54,254 nucleotides of DNA from an uncultured Carboxylicivirga sp. (GTDB taxonomy: Bacteria; Bacteroidota; Bacteroidia; Bacteroidales; Marinilabiliaceae). The stretch lies in the NCBI GenBank assembly GCA_947491945.1, contig CANLLN010000030.1, positions 1 to 54,254 of the forward strand. Direction: 5' to 3'. The translations under genes and the position numbers were made by a program. Shown here piece after piece: positions 28,258 through 37,153 of the stretch (its first letter is position 1; the number at the start of each line of letters is the position of its first letter). The notes beneath the pieces are model-generated. The model saw nothing but the letters and a program-made list of their open reading frames with translations, searched no databases and was not told the DNA's origin.

Positions 28258-28635
28258 ATGGCTGAAAAAACCCGTTACTCAGATGAAGAGCTTCAGGAAT
28301 TCAAAGAGATTATTCTGAAGAAACTCGATAAGGCCAAAAAAGATTATGAACTACTGCGCAATACCATTACTCACCAGGATGGTAACGATACGCAGGATAC
28401 GTCTCCCACTTTCAAAGTATTGGAGGAGGGAGCGGCGGTTCTGTCAAAAGAAGAGGCCGGTAAGCTGGCACAGCGCCAGCAGAAATTTATACAACACCTG
28501 TCGGCAGCGCTTGTACGCATTGAAAATAAGACCTACGGTCTTTGTCGTGTAACGGGTAAGTTGATACCCAAAGAGCGCCTAAAGGCAGTGCCACATGCTA
28601 CTTTGAGTGTTGAAGCCAAGCAGGGACAAAAATAA
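28258..28635 (+). CDS. TraR/DksA family protein with degenerate zinc finger
   Basis: A 125-aa protein with an N-terminal coiled coil (~5-85) and a C-terminal zinc-finger-like segment YGLCRVTGKLIPKERLKAVP. Only one cysteine of the four-Cys finger remains, the usual state in Bacteroidota relatives. It may act on RNA polymerase through the secondary channel as DksA does, but that is family-based inference. It sits 32 bp after ileS. Confidence 0.85.
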   Translation: MAEKTRYSDEELQEFKEIILKKLDKAKKDYELLRNTITHQDGNDTQDTSPTFKVLEEGAAVLSKEEAGKLAQRQQKFIQHLSAALVRIENKTYGLCRVTGKLIPKERLKAVPHATLSVEAKQGQK

Positions 28636-28672
28636 TTCCCCTGTCGTCTAAGAAATAAATAATCAGCTCACT

Positions 28673-28706
28673 TGACCAATGGACTATACGATACTTCCAT
28701 TGGTCA
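28673..28706 (+). promoter_or_regulatory. Intergenic hairpin between dksA-like gene and lspA
   Basis: tgaccaatgg (28673-28682) and ccattggtca (28697-28706) form a 10-bp stem with one extra A-T pair and a 12-nt loop, followed by tttg rather than a long T run. It may be a weak terminator or processing site inside the operon. Confidence 0.45.
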
Positions 28707-28801
28707 TTTGTGCGTTAAATACACCTATGTTTACCCTATTTCTGGTGAGTGTCCTGAAGGGGTTGGTATCGGTGCAGTAAGTAAATTTTTAATAATCAGA
28801 T

Positions 28802-29437
28802 ATGTCCGTACTAAAGAAGTCTGTTCTTTTAATTGCTCTTGTTCTCATTGTTGATCAGGTTGTTAAGTTTTATATCAAAACGCAAATGATGTTGGGGGAT
28901 GAAATTCCTGTTTTCGGACAGTGGTTCATCATTCATTTTGTGGAAAACCCCGGCATGGCCTTCGGTATGCAGCTAGGCGGTAAATTCGGAAAGGTGTTTC
29001 TGAGTATTTTTCGCATCGTGGCCATAGGAGGCATTGGCTGGTACATGGTGAAGCTGCATCGGAAGCAGGCTCCCAAGGGTTTGATTTACTGTGTGGCTCT
29101 GGTGCTGGCCGGTGCGCTGGGTAATGTAATTGACAGTACTTTTTATGGTTTAATTTTCGATAAGGGAATGGTGTATGATGGGGAACTTGGACGTTGGTTT
29201 GGGTATGCCGGGCAGGCCGTTTTAAGCACCGATGGGTATGCCCCTGTATTCCAGGGTTGCGTGGTAGATATGCTGCACTTTCGCTTGTTTGAGGGCTATT
29301 ATCCCGGATGGTTTCCTTTTGTAGGAGGTGATAAGTTTGAGTTTTTCCGTCCCGTATTTAACATTGCCGATTCCGCCATTACCATTGGTATTTTGAGCAT
29401 CCTGCTCTTTCAAAAACGTTTTTTAACAGAACACTGA
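28802..29437 (+). CDS. lspA: Lipoprotein signal peptidase II
   Basis: Aspartyl membrane peptidase that removes signal peptides from prolipoproteins, 211 aa, with four membrane helices. Catalytic aspartates are D111 (GNVIDS) and D190 (FNIADSA). DQVVKFYIKT and FVENPGMAFGM are family motifs. A 35-45 residue insert after the first catalytic Asp (LIFDKGMVYDGELGRWFGYA) makes it longer than the ~160-aa E. coli enzyme and is common in Bacteroidota. The ileS-dksA-lspA order is typical for the phylum. Confidence 0.95.
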   Translation: MSVLKKSVLLIALVLIVDQVVKFYIKTQMMLGDEIPVFGQWFIIHFVENPGMAFGMQLGGKFGKVFLSIFRIVAIGGIGWYMVKLHRKQAPKGLIYCVALVLAGALGNVIDSTFYGLIFDKGMVYDGELGRWFGYAGQAVLSTDGYAPVFQGCVVDMLHFRLFEGYYPGWFPFVGGDKFEFFRPVFNIADSAITIGILSILLFQKRFLTEH

Positions 29438-29637
29438 AGCCCTTGGTGTAATAGGCCTGCAAGTAGTTGATGGCGTTTCATTCCTAAAATTTGTGGCCTT
29501 ATTATGTTTTTAAGCGCTTTTATACATAACTTCGCGGCGACTTTTTCGTAGCAAAGAGTAGCCAAAACGTATGTTTTGCTATTTCATATTAACTTGCTGT
29601 TTCCGCTTGTGCCCTCGTGCATAGATGGGAGTCAGGA

Positions 29638-29648
29638 AGCGGTAGCGT
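29638..29648 (+). promoter_or_regulatory. ops-like element before the exporter gene
   Basis: agcggtagcgt differs at one position from the enterobacterial ops/JUMPstart core ggcggtagcgt that recruits RfaH, and lies 8 nt before the first gene of the polysaccharide locus. No RfaH/UpxY gene is in the window, and the match could be chance. Confidence 0.25.
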
Positions 29649-29656
29649 ATCAAAAA

Positions 29657-32119
29657 ATGACTATGAATAATTATAAAGTACAGTTTAATAGGTGTTTGCA
29701 GAAAGTATTACTCTTTACTTTCTACAGTATTGTAATCAGTTTATGCAGCAGTAACGAATTAGTTGCACAAAATGTAAATCCCAACGCTGTTGATGTTAAA
29801 TCGGTAAATGTCGATGATTTAAGCGATGCTCAGGTTTTGCGTATGGTGCAGGAGATGGAGAAGCGTGGCTTAAGTGAACAGCAGGCAATTGCCCTGGCAC
29901 AGGCCCGGGGCATGAGTAGTGCACAGATAGCAAAGCTGCGGCAGCGAATTGCTGCTGTTAAAATAAGCGGAGGGAGTGCAGATAAAGCAATGGGAAGCAC
30001 ACAGCAAGGAGGCTTGGTGGGGGGAGAAACTTCTATAAAAGAACCGATTGATTCAGCGGAGGTGGATCAGCGCATTTTTGGTTTTTCCTTTTTTAACAAT
30101 GAGAACCTTACTTTCGAGCCTAATGTAAATATACCGGTACCACCCTCTTATGTGCTGGGTGCCGGCGATGAAGTGTTAATCGACGTATGGGGAGCTTCAC
30201 AACAGAGCTATCAACTGATGGTGGATAAAAATGGTAGCATCAATATACCTAATGTTGGTCCAGTGCAAGTAGGCGGACTCACTCAGAATGCAGCTCAAAA
30301 GCGTGTGTTCAATAAATTGATTAGCATCTATAGCGATCTTAAATCATCGCAGCCACGAACCTTTGCTTCCATTAATATTGGAGCCGTTAAATCTATTAAA
30401 GTAAATGTGATAGGTGAAGTGTTTGTGCCAGGTACCTATACATTACCGGGTACAGCGTCAGCTTTCAATGCTTTATACTTGTCCGGAGGGCCCAATAGAG
30501 AGGGGTCATTCCGCAATATACAAGTCATTCGTAATGGTAAAGTCTTGCAAACACTTGATGTTTATGCCTATCTACTGCGGGGGAAGGCTGATGTTAATAT
30601 ATCCCTTAGTGATGGTGATGTGTTAATGGTGCCTACCTATGAAAAAAGAGTTAAGGTAGGTGGTGAACTTAAGCGAAATGGCATTTTCGAAGCTCGTGGT
30701 GATGAGAGTGTGGCTGATATGATAGAATATGCGGGTGGTTTCACGGAAAAGGCTTATACACATCGTGTGGAGCTGTATCGTACTACTTCCCGCGAGCGTG
30801 CCTTTAGGGATGTGCTCAGTGAGGATTTTGATAATCTCGTTCTTCAAGGAGGTGACAGTATCTTTGTGGGGCCTATTCTGGAGCGTTTCGCCAACAAGGT
30901 TAGTATTGAAGGGGCTGTTTACAGGTCTGGTAACTATGAGTTAACAGAAGGTCTGAGCTTGCAGCAATTGATTGAACGTGCCGACGGAGTACGTGAAGAT
31001 GTGTTCCTAAGCCGAGGATTGGTAACCCGACTGATGGATGACTTGTCACTGCAAAATATTCCCTTTGATGTACAGGCTGTGCTCCGTGGAGAGCGTGATA
31101 TTTCTCTGCAGCGTGAAGATGTTGTCACCATTTCTTCTATTAATGATATGCGTGAGATACAAACTGTTGAAATATTAGGAGAGGTGCAGTATCCCGGTGA
31201 GTTTGATTTTCAAGAGGATATGACGCTATCAGATCTTGTATTTAAGGCAGGGGGATTTAAAGAATCGGCCTCTCAAGCCTATATTGAAGTGTCGCGCCGC
31301 TTATCTTATGAAGAGGCGCAAAAAAATAACGACAAGATAGCCCATGTTTATCAGTTTTCTGTTGATCGTAATTTGACGATGAATGGTGAAGATGCCCAGT
31401 TTGTAATTCAACCCTTCGATCAGATTTTTGTACGTCGCTCACCGGGCTTTGAAGAAAAGGCCGTTGTTCGCGTGTTGGGCGAGGTAAATTATGCAGGTGA
31501 CTTTAGCCTGACTTCGAAGAAAGAACGCGTCTCAACAATGATCCAAAGGGCGGGAGGTCTATCACCTGATGCCTACCCTAAAGGAGCCATGTTAACTCGT
31601 AAAACAAAGGTGTCGCAAAAAGTAAAACGCTTGCGAGAGCAATTGATGAAGACTGATACTACCTTAGTGTTTTCCGATTTGGGTTTTGAGGTAGTTAGTA
31701 TAGATCTGGAGAAAATACTTAAGAACCCTGGGTCAAAAGCAGATATTTACCTTCAAAATGGTGATGAACTGGTGATTCCGCGTGAGCTTCAGACGGTCAG
31801 CGTTGACGGTAGTGTGCTTAATCCGCTTTCTGTATCCTATGTTAAAGGTCAAAAAATGAAACACTACATTCAACAGGGTGGTGGCTTCGATGACCGTGCC
31901 AAAAAGCGTAAGGTCTATGTGATTTATCCCAATGGAGCAGCGTCATCTACTAAAAACTTCCTTTTCTTTCGCAAGTACCCAAAAGTACTGCCTGGATCTG
32001 AGGTTGTGGTGCCGCAGAAGCCCGATAAGGAGCCCGTTCCAGCAACAGCCTGGATTGCTATGGCCAGTGCATTGGCGTCCCTTTCGCTAACCATTGTAAC
32101 TTTGGTTGATCGGCTTTAG
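29657..32119 (+). CDS. Polysaccharide export protein with six SLBB domains
   Basis: Wza-type outer-membrane/periplasmic export protein, 820 aa. A signal peptide ends near LVAQ|NVNP. Residues ~35-85 contain an acidic helical segment (SDAQVLRMVQEMEKRGLSEQ). The Poly_export domain follows (PPSYVLGAGDEVLIDVWGAS). Then come six SLBB repeats, beginning VNVIGEVFVPGTY, VKVGGELKRNGIF, VSIEGAVYRSGNY, VEILGEVQYPGEF, VRVLGEVNYAGDF and VSVDGSVLNPLSV. The protein ends in a membrane helix (WIAMASALASLSLTIVTLV). Two ATGs (29657, 29663) are possible starts. It heads the polysaccharide locus. Confidence 0.92.
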   Translation: MTMNNYKVQFNRCLQKVLLFTFYSIVISLCSSNELVAQNVNPNAVDVKSVNVDDLSDAQVLRMVQEMEKRGLSEQQAIALAQARGMSSAQIAKLRQRIAAVKISGGSADKAMGSTQQGGLVGGETSIKEPIDSAEVDQRIFGFSFFNNENLTFEPNVNIPVPPSYVLGAGDEVLIDVWGASQQSYQLMVDKNGSINIPNVGPVQVGGLTQNAAQKRVFNKLISIYSDLKSSQPRTFASINIGAVKSIKVNVIGEVFVPGTYTLPGTASAFNALYLSGGPNREGSFRNIQVIRNGKVLQTLDVYAYLLRGKADVNISLSDGDVLMVPTYEKRVKVGGELKRNGIFEARGDESVADMIEYAGGFTEKAYTHRVELYRTTSRERAFRDVLSEDFDNLVLQGGDSIFVGPILERFANKVSIEGAVYRSGNYELTEGLSLQQLIERADGVREDVFLSRGLVTRLMDDLSLQNIPFDVQAVLRGERDISLQREDVVTISSINDMREIQTVEILGEVQYPGEFDFQEDMTLSDLVFKAGGFKESASQAYIEVSRRLSYEEAQKNNDKIAHVYQFSVDRNLTMNGEDAQFVIQPFDQIFVRRSPGFEEKAVVRVLGEVNYAGDFSLTSKKERVSTMIQRAGGLSPDAYPKGAMLTRKTKVSQKVKRLREQLMKTDTTLVFSDLGFEVVSIDLEKILKNPGSKADIYLQNGDELVIPRELQTVSVDGSVLNPLSVSYVKGQKMKHYIQQGGGFDDRAKKRKVYVIYPNGAASSTKNFLFFRKYPKVLPGSEVVVPQKPDKEPVPATAWIAMASALASLSLTIVTLVDRL

Positions 32120-32139
32120 TAGAAAAAGTGGAAAATTAT

Positions 32140-32410
32140 TACCGCAGATAAGGAATGTGAAACAATTCAGTTGTTTATGCATCCGTGAACATCTGCGTTA
32201 ATCCGCGGACAAAGAGAAAAAAAGAATAGTATCCACAGATTAACACAGATGATAAATAGCTGCCCTATTTATTTCTAATCCGTGAAAATCTGCGCCAATC
32301 TGCGGACAAAAAAAGAAAGGGATCCATAGATATGCACAGATTTCCACAGATGAAAATAGCTTTGCTATTTATTTTTAATCCGTGTGAATCAGTGTTTATC
32401 TGCGGACAAC
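32140..32410. repeat. Palindromic repeat block 1 (three units)
   Basis: Units at 32140-32213, 32231-32310 and 32321-32410. Each has a left arm built on CACAGATTaaCACAGAT, an apical mini-hairpin, and a right arm ATCCGTGnnnATCTGCGnnAATC ending TGCGGACAAA, which is nearly the reverse complement of the left arm. Apical stems differ between units: aacaa/ttgtt in the first, aaatag/ctattt types in the others. Confidence 0.85.
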
Positions 32411-32436
32411 GAATATAATAACTGATGTAGGTGGAA

Positions 32437-32814
32437 ATGACACTCTTACCTGATAAAGAAAAGACCTATAAGATTATAGGATGTTGCATGGAGGTGCATA
32501 CCGTGTTAGGAGGCGGTATGTTAGAAGCTATTTATCAGGAAGCTTTAGGTATTGAGTTGGAATTAAAGGGAATTTCATTTCAACGAGAAAAAGAACTAAG
32601 AGTTAATTATAAGGGAGTTCGACTTAATAAAACGTATAAAGCAGACTACATTTGTTATGATGAGATTATTTTAGAGTTAAAAGCTGTTTCAGAATTAACA
32701 GACGAACACTTGGCACAAGTGATAAATTATTTAAAGATAACAGGGAAGAAACTGGCACTCCTGGTTAATTTTGGAAATGAGTCATTGGAATATAAGCGAG
32801 TGATTAACTCATGA
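32437..32814 (+). CDS. GxxExxY family protein
   Basis: A 125-aa protein (the frame also allows a GTG at 32431) with the family motif GMLEAIY and the segment KADYICYDEIILELKA. The Asp followed by E-x-K resembles the PD-(D/E)xK nuclease core. The function of the family is not established. The gene is embedded in the palindromic repeats: three units end 26 bp before it, and its TGA stop is immediately followed by a lone right arm. Base composition is more AT-rich than the wec genes. Nuclease activity or action on the repeats is a hypothesis. Confidence 0.85.
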   Translation: MTLLPDKEKTYKIIGCCMEVHTVLGGGMLEAIYQEALGIELELKGISFQREKELRVNYKGVRLNKTYKADYICYDEIILELKAVSELTDEHLAQVINYLKITGKKLALLVNFGNESLEYKRVINS

Positions 32815-32849
32815 TATCTGCGTTAATCCGTGCTAATCTGCGGACAAAG
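32815..32849. repeat. Solitary right arm of the palindromic repeat
   Basis: tatctgcgttaatccgtg followed by ctaatctgcggacaaa: a right arm without left arm or apical stem, starting on the base after the GxxExxY stop codon. Confidence 0.8.
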
Positions 32850-32862
32850 AGGAAAAAATGGC

Positions 32863-33350
32863 GATCCACAGATTAACACAGATTCTCACAGATGATAAAT
32901 AGCTGCGCTATTTATTTTTATGATCCGTGTTAATCAGCGTGCATTAGCGGACAAAGAAATAGGAAAAAGTGATCCACAGATTACACAGATTACACAGATT
33001 CTCACAGATGATAAATAGCTCTGCTATTTATTTTTATGATCCGTGTTAATCAACGTGCATCTGCGGACAAAGAGAGAAGGAATAGGATTTACAGATTTAC
33101 GCAGAAAAATAGCCTTGCTGTTTTATTTTATCGTGAAACAAAACGTTTGTTTACATCTGCGTTAATCCGTGCTAATCTGCGGACAAAAAAATAAGCCACA
33201 GATCACACAGATGATAAATAGCTATGCTATTTATTTTTTAATCCGCGCCAATCTGCGGACAGATAAATAAACCACAGATTGCACAGATTATTATAGAAAG
33301 AACTAGTTTTGCAACTTGTTTTTTTAATCCGTGTCAATTCGTGGACAAAG
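32863..33350. repeat. Palindromic repeat block 2 (five units)
   Basis: Units at 32863-32955, 32971-33071, 33086-33187, 33195-33263 and 33271-33350. Apical stems: aaatagc/gctattt in the first two and fourth, aaatagc/gctgttt in the third (G-T pairs), and aactag/cttgtt in the last. The third also holds an extra aaacaaa/tttgttt hairpin. The last unit ends 46 bp before the wzz start codon. Confidence 0.85.
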
Positions 33351-33396
33351 AGAAATTATAAACTATTCATCTGAGGGAAATATAACAGTACACTTA

Positions 33397-34503
33397 ATGA
33401 ATACAGAAAATACAAACGAAAACCTGCAAATCATCAAGGACGATGAAATCGATCTCATCGCCCTCATTAAAACGATTTGGCAAGGACGGAAAACCATTTA
33501 TTACAGTATCTGCATAGCCTTGTTCGTTGGCTTGATCATTGCCTTTACAAGTCCTTCAAAGTACGCAGCTTCCTGTACCTTAATTCCCTCGGAAGAGAAA
33601 CGAGGTGGTAACATGGGTAACTTAGGAGCCTTGGCGGGTATGGCGGGTATTAACCTGGGTTCCATGATGGGTGGTACTTCCGGGATTCCTGCCGAAATCT
33701 ATCCCCAGGTGGTGAATTCCTATCCCTTCAAAAAGGAGATGATTCATCAGCAGTTTCATTTCGAAGATTATGCGGAGCCTATTTCTCTATACGATTATGT
33801 ACTGGCCGATACGATTCCTACGTTGGGAAGTCAAATCGCCAAATACACTATTCGTTTGCCCTGGACAATTAAGGATGCTTTGTTGTTTAAAGAAGAACCT
33901 GCGCAGCAGGCTGATTATGGCGTTTTAAATCTGACTGAAGAGGAAGTAATGGCCATTGATGCACTGGAGGAAGTGATTGTGGTGGAAGTGGATCAGAAGA
34001 CGGGTTTAATTACCGTGTCGTCAGAAGTTGGTGAGCCTATCTTTGTGGCACAGTTGGTGCAAAAAGCGGTTGAGTTGCTGCAAGACTATGTGATTCAATA
34101 TAGGACTAAGCAGGCGCGTGAACATTTGGCCTTTGTACAGGATCAGTACAATTCAAAGAAAGCCGAATATGAAACCGCCCAGGCAGCCTATTTCGATTAC
34201 AAGGATCAGCACCGTAATATGGTAACAGAACGTGTCAACCTTGAATTTCAGCGCCTGAGTGATCAATACGACATGGCCTCAACTGTGTTTAAAGGCCTGG
34301 CGCAGCAATTAGAACAGGCGAAGATTGCCGTCAACGAGCAAACACCGGCTTTTACCATACTGGAGCCTGCCAAAGTCCCCATTGAAAAGAGTGCACCGAA
34401 GAAGAAGATTATCTTAGTAGTGAGTATTTTCTTAGGAGGCTTTATTGGCTTGGGCGTTATATTCGGGCGATTGGTTTGGAATAATATTAAGGCTAACTTT
34501 TAA
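33397..34503 (+). CDS. wzz: Chain-length determinant (Wzz) family protein
   Basis: Polysaccharide co-polymerase, 368 aa, inner membrane. N-terminal TM1 (TIYYSICIALFVGLIIAF, ~29-46), a large periplasmic domain with coiled coil at ~235-305, and C-terminal TM2 (IILVVSIFLGGFIGLGVIF). No cytoplasmic kinase domain follows, so it is the Wzz type without BY-kinase. The glycine/methionine-rich GGNMGNLGALAGMAGINLG resembles Bacteroidota homologs. The ATG at 33397 was chosen because upstream codons lie in repeat DNA. Confidence 0.9.
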   Translation: MNTENTNENLQIIKDDEIDLIALIKTIWQGRKTIYYSICIALFVGLIIAFTSPSKYAASCTLIPSEEKRGGNMGNLGALAGMAGINLGSMMGGTSGIPAEIYPQVVNSYPFKKEMIHQQFHFEDYAEPISLYDYVLADTIPTLGSQIAKYTIRLPWTIKDALLFKEEPAQQADYGVLNLTEEEVMAIDALEEVIVVEVDQKTGLITVSSEVGEPIFVAQLVQKAVELLQDYVIQYRTKQAREHLAFVQDQYNSKKAEYETAQAAYFDYKDQHRNMVTERVNLEFQRLSDQYDMASTVFKGLAQQLEQAKIAVNEQTPAFTILEPAKVPIEKSAPKKKIILVVSIFLGGFIGLGVIFGRLVWNNIKANF

Positions 34504-34545
34504 TATTACAACATTTAAATTCGCGTACAGCAAAAAAGAAAAGTA

Positions 34546-34652
34546 TCTGCAGATTTAACAGTACCTGTCCCGCAATGGCGGGATTCACGCAGAAAAATAT
34601 TGCTGGACTATTTTTTAAATCTGTGATAATCTGTGCAAATCCGCGGACAAAG
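34546..34652. repeat. Palindromic repeat unit with a nested small palindrome
   Basis: Same family as the units at 32-33 kb, between wzz and wecB. Its left arm is split by about 21 bp (34562-34582) holding tcccgc-aatg-gcggga, an independent GC-rich hairpin. The right arm is aatctgtgataatctgtgca followed by aatccgcggacaaag. Confidence 0.75.
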
Positions 34653-34731
34653 GAAATGATAAAATGATCTGTTTATTTAGCGTGATGAGCTTAAGAACTA
34701 AGCGCTAATAACTACATACTAACAGTTAATC

Positions 34732-35850
34732 ATGAAAAAGATATTACTCGTATTCGGAACACGGCCTGAGGCCATTAAGATGGCTCCGGTAGTGAAAGCC
34801 TTTCAGGCAGAGAAAGAGAAATTTGAGACCAAGGTGTGCGTAACGGCGCAGCATCGTGAGATGTTGGATCAGGTATTGTCGTTTTTTGGAATCAAGCCCG
34901 ATTACGACCTCAATCTGATGAAACCCAATCAGAACCTGTACTCGCTTACCGGTGATATCATCAATGGAATGAAACCGGTATTAGAAGAATTCAAACCTGA
35001 TGTAGTTTTAGTGCATGGCGATACCACTACCTCTACAGCAGCAGCATTGGCCGCTTTCTACAGTGGAGCCAGAGTGGGGCATGTGGAAGCAGGCTTACGA
35101 ACCTATAACAAACGCGCTCCTTTCCCTGAAGAATTAAACCGTCAGTTGACAGGGCGGATGGCTGATTACCATTTTGCACCGACAGCGCAGTCAAAGGCGA
35201 ATCTATTGAGTGAGAATACCTCTGAGGAAAGTATCCTGGTTACGGGTAATACCGTTATTGATGCCTTGTTGAAATCTGTGGAATTGGTTAATAGCATTCA
35301 GGATAATCCGGAAATTAACAGCTTGAAAGAAATTGTTGATCCGGCTGAAAAGCTCGTTTTGGTGACCGGGCACCGACGCGAAAATCATGGGCAGGGTTTC
35401 CTGAATATATGTGCAGCTTTAAAGCAGATTGCTGAGGAACGCAACGTGCAGGTAATTTATCCCGTGCATTTGAATCCTAATGTGCAAAAGCCGGTTTATG
35501 AAATTTTGGGTGATAATCCCAATATCCAACTCATTAAGCCCTTACCTTACGAAGCCTTTATTTGGCTGATGGATAAAGCCCATTTGATTGTAACGGACAG
35601 TGGTGGTGTACAGGAGGAAGCACCTAGCCTGGGTAAACCCGTGTTGGTGATGCGCGATACCACTGAGCGTCCCGAGGCCGTGGAAGCAGGCACCGTTATC
35701 CTGGTTGGTACCGATAAAGATAAGATCGTATCCGAGGCCACAGATTTATTAACGAATACTGAACGTTACGAGCAAATGAGTCAACTCCATAATCCCTATG
35801 GAGATGGCAAGGCAGCACAACGCATCGCAGATTTTTTAAAAGAGAATTAA
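34732..35850 (+). CDS. wecB: UDP-N-acetylglucosamine 2-epimerase (non-hydrolysing)
   Basis: Converts UDP-GlcNAc to UDP-ManNAc, 372 aa, cytoplasmic GT-B-fold enzyme. Motifs: [16 protein letters not shown] (N-terminal), [34 protein letters not shown], and [20 protein letters not shown] with [10 protein letters not shown] at the UDP site. It works directly before WecC in UDP-ManNAcA synthesis. Confidence 0.97.
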   Translation: MKKILLVFGTRPEAIKMAPVVKAFQAEKEKFETKVCVTAQHREMLDQVLSFFGIKPDYDLNLMKPNQNLYSLTGDIINGMKPVLEEFKPDVVLVHGDTTTSTAAALAAFYSGARVGHVEAGLRTYNKRAPFPEELNRQLTGRMADYHFAPTAQSKANLLSENTSEESILVTGNTVIDALLKSVELVNSIQDNPEINSLKEIVDPAEKLVLVTGHRRENHGQGFLNICAALKQIAEERNVQVIYPVHLNPNVQKPVYEILGDNPNIQLIKPLPYEAFIWLMDKAHLIVTDSGGVQEEAPSLGKPVLVMRDTTERPEAVEAGTVILVGTDKDKIVSEATDLLTNTERYEQMSQLHNPYGDGKAAQRIADFLKEN

Positions 35851-35859
35851 ACTTAATCT

Positions 35860-35910
35860 TACTCATCGGATGACTAGTTTACCAGTCATTAAATAGTCAT
35901 CCGATGAGTA
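35860..35910. promoter_or_regulatory. Long perfect inverted repeat between wecB and wecC
   Basis: tactcatcggatgacta (35860-35876) and its exact reverse complement (35894-35910), a 17-bp stem with a 17-nt loop. No T run follows, so it is not a standard terminator; it could limit read-through, stabilise mRNA ends or be a repeat remnant. Confidence 0.65.
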
Positions 35911-35939
35911 TTACACAGGATTATTGAAAAATAACGACA

Positions 35940-37151
35940 ATGACAAAGAATATCACCGTATCAACATTAGGGCTTGGCTATATCGGTTTGCCAACCAGTG
36001 CACTGGTAGCCTCAAACGGTATTAAAGTAAATGGCATGGATGTGAACCCCAAGGTGGTGGAGACCATCAATCGGGGCGAAATCCATATTGTGGAACCGGA
36101 CTTAAACAGTTATGTGGCGGAAGCGGTGGATAAGGGTTTCCTAAAAGCAGCTACTACCGTTCAGCCTGCCGAAGTTTATTTGGTGGTTGTTCCCACCCCC
36201 TTTAAAGGTAATCATGAGCCTGATATTTCCTTTGTGGAGGCGGCCACAAAGAATATTATTCCTTTGTTAAAGGAAGGTGATTTGTACATCATTGAATCTA
36301 CTTCGCCGGTGGGGACTACAGAAAAGATGGCTCAACTTATCTTTTCCCAACGCCCTGAGTTGGAAGGTGAGATCTATTTGGCATATTGTCCGGAACGTGT
36401 TTTACCGGGCAATGTTATGTACGAATTGGTTCAGAATGACCGGGTGATTGGTGGTGTTGACCAAGCAAGTACACAAAAAGCCATCGAATTTTATTCTTTG
36501 TTTGTTAAAGGGCAGTTACACGCCACTAATGCCCGCACTGCAGAGATGTGCAAACTCACTGAAAATTCCAGCCGCGATGTGCAGATAGCCTTTGCCAATG
36601 AGTTGTCTTTGATCTGCGATAAGGCCGGCATTAATGTGTGGGAGTTGATTGAACTGGCCAATAAGCACCCGCGTGTTAATATTCTGCAACCCGGTTGTGG
36701 AGTAGGCGGTCACTGTATTGCCGTGGATCCCTACTTTATTGTTTCTGATTACCCGCGCGAAGCACAGATGATTGGTAAAGCACGTGAAACCAATAACTAC
36801 AAATCTTTCTGGGTGGCCGAGAAGATTCAAAATACTAAATTGGAGTTTGAACTCAAACATGGACGTAAACCATCTATCGCCATTATGGGGCTGGCTTTTA
36901 AACCTAATATCGACGACTTACGCGAATCACCGGCTAAATACATTGCACAAAAAGTACTGCAAAGTGCCAATGATGAGGACATCTACTTTGTAGAACCCAA
37001 TATTAAGGAGCATCAGGTGTTTAAGTTAACTGACTATAAGGTTGCTTTAGAGAAAGCTGATATTGTTGCGTTTTTGGTGGCGCATGATGAATTTAAAAAG
37101 CTCGATTTGGAGAATGATAAAGTGGTATTGGATTTTTGTGGCGTTGTTTAG
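35940..37151 (+). CDS. wecC: UDP-N-acetyl-D-mannosamine dehydrogenase
   Basis: NAD-dependent four-electron oxidation of UDP-ManNAc to UDP-ManNAcA, 403 aa. Rossmann start STLGLGYIGLPTSALVASNG. The catalytic cysteine is in LQPGCGVGGHCIAVDPYF (the GGHC cysteine). IMGLAFKPNIDDLRESPA begins the C-terminal UDP-binding domain. Neighbouring wecB supplies the substrate. Confidence 0.96.
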   Translation: MTKNITVSTLGLGYIGLPTSALVASNGIKVNGMDVNPKVVETINRGEIHIVEPDLNSYVAEAVDKGFLKAATTVQPAEVYLVVVPTPFKGNHEPDISFVEAATKNIIPLLKEGDLYIIESTSPVGTTEKMAQLIFSQRPELEGEIYLAYCPERVLPGNVMYELVQNDRVIGGVDQASTQKAIEFYSLFVKGQLHATNARTAEMCKLTENSSRDVQIAFANELSLICDKAGINVWELIELANKHPRVNILQPGCGVGGHCIAVDPYFIVSDYPREAQMIGKARETNNYKSFWVAEKIQNTKLEFELKHGRKPSIAIMGLAFKPNIDDLRESPAKYIAQKVLQSANDEDIYFVEPNIKEHQVFKLTDYKVALEKADIVAFLVAHDEFKKLDLENDKVVLDFCGVV

Positions 37152-37153
37152 TA

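Noticed and set aside
32437-32814. Toxin-antitoxin module
   Set aside because: GxxExxY stands alone among repeats, with no small partner gene on either side.
32140-33350. Regular repeats resembling a CRISPR array
   Set aside because: Units are long imperfect palindromes of unequal length with no constant direct repeat or unique spacers, and there is no cas gene.
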